Shown here in pieces: positions 61,677 to 64,000 of a stretch of 64,000 nucleotides of DNA; the stretch's first letter is position 1, and each line of letters opens with the position of its first letter. The notes below the pieces were generated by a model. The model worked only from the letters and a program-made list of their open reading frames with translations. It had not been told where the DNA came from and did no database searches. Source of the stretch: DASPWW01 sp963803425 (GTDB lineage: Bacteria > Actinomycetota > Thermoleophilia > Solirubrobacterales > 70-9); assembly GCA_963803425.1 (NCBI GenBank), contig CAWDMA010000003.1:558001-622000 (forward strand), in the 5' to 3' direction. A program made the position numbers and the translations under genes.

Positions 61677-62687
61677 TCATGCCGGTGCGCTCGACGGCTC
61701 GGTGTCGGGCCGACGGACCTTGGCGCCGCTGGTCTCGGGCACGGGGACGAGCTCCAGGGTCGCGTACAGGACGGTGCTCCACAGCGCCGTCGCCACCGTG
61801 AGATGGGCGACGATCAGCTCGCCGCGCTCGGCCAGCCATACGTTCAGCGCCCCGAGCAGGACCTGACAGGCGAGCAGGGCGATCGCCACTCCGAACGCGG
61901 GCGAGCGAACCCGGCGTCTGTAGGCCACCACCACCGTCGCCACCACGGCGATCACGGACAGGTACATGAAGGCGCGGTGGGTGAGGTGCACGTCGACCAT
62001 CTCGCCGACGCCGAACGGCATGAAGCGGCCGAGGCAGGTCGGGAACTCGTTCCCGCACGCGAAGTGCGCGCCCGACGGCGGGACGCCGGCTATCCCCTGG
62101 CCCTCGGTGCCGGCCATGTACCCACCGGCCACGATCGTCGCGAACAGCAGCACGACCGACGTGATGGCGAGCGAGCGCAGCGCGCCGGCCGGCGCCGATA
62201 TCGCCGGCGCCCCCTCGAATGTTGCGCGCCGCAGCGAGAGCAGTGTCGCGAGCAGCAGCATCGCCAGCCCCAGGTGAGCCGCGACCAGCGCCTCGTTCAG
62301 GTTGTTCTCGACGGTCAGCCCACCGAGTGTCGCCTGAGCGAAGACAAGCACGAGCGCGACGACCGAGCCGCGCATGATCCACCTGTGGTCGCGCAGGGTG
62401 CGCCACGCACGCCACACGAGCAGCGCGATCAGCACGCCGACGACAGCGGCGACGACCCGGTGGGAGAACTCGATCACGGCATTCGTCTCCAGGAACGGCA
62501 CCACCCGCCCCCCGCACAGCGGCCAGCCCTCGGCTCCGCTGCCGGCCGGGCCGCACCCGAGCCCCGAGTCGCTGACGCGGACGATCCCCCCGATCACGAC
62601 GAGCAGGAAGGTCGCTGCGAAGGTGGCGGTGACGAGGCGACGGAACCGCGCGAGGTCGCCACCCTGGGCCGGGGCGCTGTCCATCAC
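61677..62687 (-). CDS. ctaA: heme A synthase (336 aa)
   Basis: Eight-helix CtaA with the conserved first-loop sequence GGIVRVSDSGLGCGPAGSG, the heme-ligand histidines in EFSHR and AHLGLAM, and HLTHRAFMY plus AHLTVA in the second half. A Cys pair in each half (CGPAG.../...LCGG; CGNE...TCLG) matches the disulfide-bearing type. Converts heme O to heme A. Upstream is a 50-nt gap carrying a dispersed repeat. Confidence 0.94.
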   Translation of the reverse strand: MMDSAPAQGGDLARFRRLVTATFAATFLLVVIGGIVRVSDSGLGCGPAGSGAEGWPLCGGRVVPFLETNAVIEFSHRVVAAVVGVLIALLVWRAWRTLRDHRWIMRGSVVALVLVFAQATLGGLTVENNLNEALVAAHLGLAMLLLATLLSLRRATFEGAPAISAPAGALRSLAITSVVLLFATIVAGGYMAGTEGQGIAGVPPSGAHFACGNEFPTCLGRFMPFGVGEMVDVHLTHRAFMYLSVIAVVATVVVAYRRRVRSPAFGVAIALLACQVLLGALNVWLAERGELIVAHLTVATALWSTVLYATLELVPVPETSGAKVRRPDTEPSSAPA

Positions 62688-62714
62688 GCTCAGGCTACGA
62701 CATCAACAATCCCG

Positions 62715-62759
62715 CGACATGCTCCGCATGCCCCCCGCTACGTGCTCCGGTTCGCGTCC
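62715..62759 (-). repeat. dispersed repeat copy at the end of the second coxA-like gene
   Basis: The minus strand carries a one-base variant of the core, GGACGCGAACCGGAG (62745-62759), and then GCGGAGCATGTCGCGGGATT, close to the second half of the 16.9-kb unit. The first part overlaps the last codons of the gene. Confidence 0.75.
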
Positions 62760-64000
62760 GCAGTAGCGCGGTCGCTGGAGGGACTGGCAGGGGTCCAGCT
62801 CTCGGTGCGGCTGCGGACCGCGTCGCGGATGTCGCGGAGCGGCTCCTCGCTGCGGACATCGGGGACGAGGTCGAAGTTGTGCGGCGGTGGCGGGGAGAGC
62901 GCGAACCACTCGAGCGTCGAGCCGCCCCATGGATCCGCGCCCACCTCGACTCCGTGGTGGGCGCTGCGGGCGACGTTCACGAGCGTCAGCACGGCGCCGA
63001 GCGCGAGCACGAACATCCCGATGCTCGCGATCAGGTTGTAGGTGTCGAGCGAGCCGACGTCGTAGTACTTGTAGATGTCCACCGGCTGGCCGTCGAGCCC
63101 CGCCAGCGCCAGCGGGATCGCGGTCGCCTGCACGCCAAGCAGCATCAGCCAGAACGATGCGCGGGCGAGACCGTCGCTCATGATCCGCCCGGTCAGCTTC
63201 GGGAACCAGTAGTACAGGGCGGCGAATCCGCCGAACAGCCCCGCGCCGACCACGGCGTACAGCGTGTCGGCCTGAGCGGAGGTCGTGTTGTCGAGCATCC
63301 ACCCGACCGGGATCACCGCGTGGCCGAGCCGGCCCGCGAGCCCGAAGCTGATCGTGCTGATCGCCCCGAGCGCGAACAGCAGCGGCGGCCGCATCCGCAG
63401 CGAGCCCCCCCACAGGGTCGCGAGCCAGTTCAGGATCAGCAGCCCGACGGGGACCACCAGCGCCACCGCGACCGCCATCGCAAAGATCGCCCACCCGATC
63501 GGGAGCGGGGCGCTGTACATGTTCTCCATCCAGGCGAGCGGGCCGAGCACCCCGACCGCGACCAGGCACGCGGCGATCGTCCGGTGGCTGAACGACGGCT
63601 TGCCAGAGAACGTCGGGAGGATCTCCGAGATCGTCCCGAACGCGAACAGGAGCAGGACGGTGTAGGCGCCGGTGAAGAACGCCCAGCTCAGGTGCTGCCA
63701 CAGGATCGGGGAGCCGCCCTCGCCGGGGTCGAAGAACACCCCTGAGAAGTTGCGGTCGATGAACAGCATCGTGCAGGCGGCGATCATCACTGGTCCCAGG
63801 ACCAGCAGGACCCAGCTGCTGACGGCCGCCGCCCACGAGAACAGCGGCATCCTCCGCCACGCCATCCCTGGAGCCCGCGCGGTGCGCAGCGTGGCCAGCA
63901 TGCTGATCGCGAACAGGGCGAACCCGATCGAGGCCAGGCCGACGCCCATGATCCAGGCGTCGACGCCGTGGGTGGGGGCGAACACGATGTCGGAGAGCGG
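62738..64000 (-). CDS. cytochrome c oxidase subunit I-like protein lacking CuB/heme a3 ligands (partial, 3' end only)
   Basis: The frame is open to the window edge, so the N-terminus is missing. COX1 landmarks are clear: RAPGM near the start, RMPLFSW, ILWQHLSW, FGTISEILPTFSGKP, LNWLATLWGG, LFALG, YYWFPKLTGR and the tail STLEWFALSPPPPHNF. Yet where canonical subunits have HPEVY it reads TGAYT, where they have WAHHM it has WMENM, and the HxH of helix X is absent in a region about 7 residues shorter. It therefore looks non-catalytic. It lies 50 nt upstream of ctaA. The role may be structural, regulatory or in assembly. Confidence 0.8.
   Translation of the reverse strand, partial: PLSDIVFAPTHGVDAWIMGVGLASIGFALFAISMLATLRTARAPGMAWRRMPLFSWAAAVSSWVLLVLGPVMIAACTMLFIDRNFSGVFFDPGEGGSPILWQHLSWAFFTGAYTVLLLFAFGTISEILPTFSGKPSFSHRTIAACLVAVGVLGPLAWMENMYSAPLPIGWAIFAMAVAVALVVPVGLLILNWLATLWGGSLRMRPPLLFALGAISTISFGLAGRLGHAVIPVGWMLDNTTSAQADTLYAVVGAGLFGGFAALYYWFPKLTGRIMSDGLARASFWLMLLGVQATAIPLALAGLDGQPVDIYKYYDVGSLDTYNLIASIGMFVLALGAVLTLVNVARSAHHGVEVGADPWGGSTLEWFALSPPPPHNFDLVPDVRSEEPLRDIRDAVRSRTESWTPASPSSDRATADANRST

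Noticed and set aside
1..64000. tRNA genes, rRNA, insertion sequences or prophage
   Set aside because: No T-loop/anticodon pattern, transposase motif or phage structural gene was seen on either strand by eye; a tRNAscan run would be needed to be certain.

Overview
The window is a very GC-rich bacterial chromosome segment with tightly packed genes, frequent GTG/TTG starts and 1-4 nt stop/start overlaps. GuaB3 beside GuaA, a DUF3467 protein, a PknB-type kinase with a juxtaposed lipoprotein, PucR/CdaR-like and TetR regulators, secreted NHL/Ig-like repeat proteins, and a caa3-type oxidase with separate ctaA/ctaB all suggest a deep-branching actinobacterium of the Thermoleophilia/Solirubrobacterales kind. 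That placement is inference. I saw no rRNA, tRNA, insertion sequence, prophage or CRISPR array.

Layout. 0-16 kb: TldD/TldE protease pair; PucR-like regulator divergent from an acyl-lipid desaturase; diguanylate cyclase; frameshifted glycerate kinase; secreted alpha/beta hydrolase; a sigma factor with a C-terminal hydrophobic/proline-rich tail; an XRE/nucleotidyltransferase pair; Hsp20; tgt; a lipoprotein plus Ser/Thr kinase; a phosphoesterase; an M48 protease. 16.8-23 kb: a stretch dense in single-base indels (end of M48, DUF3467, argS), then clean HU, pyrF, LysM and dacA genes, then an indel-rich pfkB. 23-34 kb: guaB3-guaA, a 1117-aa NHL/Ig-like exoprotein, P450/TetR/SnoaL, and two tandem M23 peptidases behind a c-di-AMP riboswitch. 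34-45 kb: a housekeeping run rplM-rpsI-glmM-glmS-acpS-nnr-alr-cca-HIT-enoyl-CoA hydratase, then infA. 45-53 kb: glycoside hydrolase, ABC-2 exporter, amidase with a small partner, a glycosyltransferase. 53-64 kb: respiratory cluster with coxB (cytochrome c fusion), type-A2 coxA, a Usp-like gene, coxC, a diheme lipoprotein, small membrane proteins, ctaB, ctaA and a second coxA-like gene.

Points that stand out. (1) The second coxA-like protein has lost every CuB and heme a3 histidine ligand I can align, yet keeps the fold landmarks. (2) A short dispersed repeat with core GGACGCGAAGCGGAG recurs in or beside gene ends across the window; it is tandemly amplified in frame in the N-terminal extension of ribosomal protein uS9 and also lies in the GuaA N-terminus. 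(3) Several genes (pyrF, glmM, an M23 peptidase, a glycosyltransferase) have no ATG/GTG/TTG at the position where homology begins; two sit on CTGA stop/start overlaps, suggesting CTG initiation. (4) Single-nucleotide indels are confined to a few patches and leave protein motifs unchanged between shifts, pointing to assembly or sequencing error rather than gene decay.

How the parts connect: GlmM, GlmS, Alr, DacA, the LysM protein, the M23 peptidases and the c-di-AMP riboswitch all serve peptidoglycan synthesis and turnover; GuaB3/GuaA, PyrF and PfkB serve nucleotide and sugar metabolism; the cox/cta block builds a terminal oxidase with heme A synthesis.
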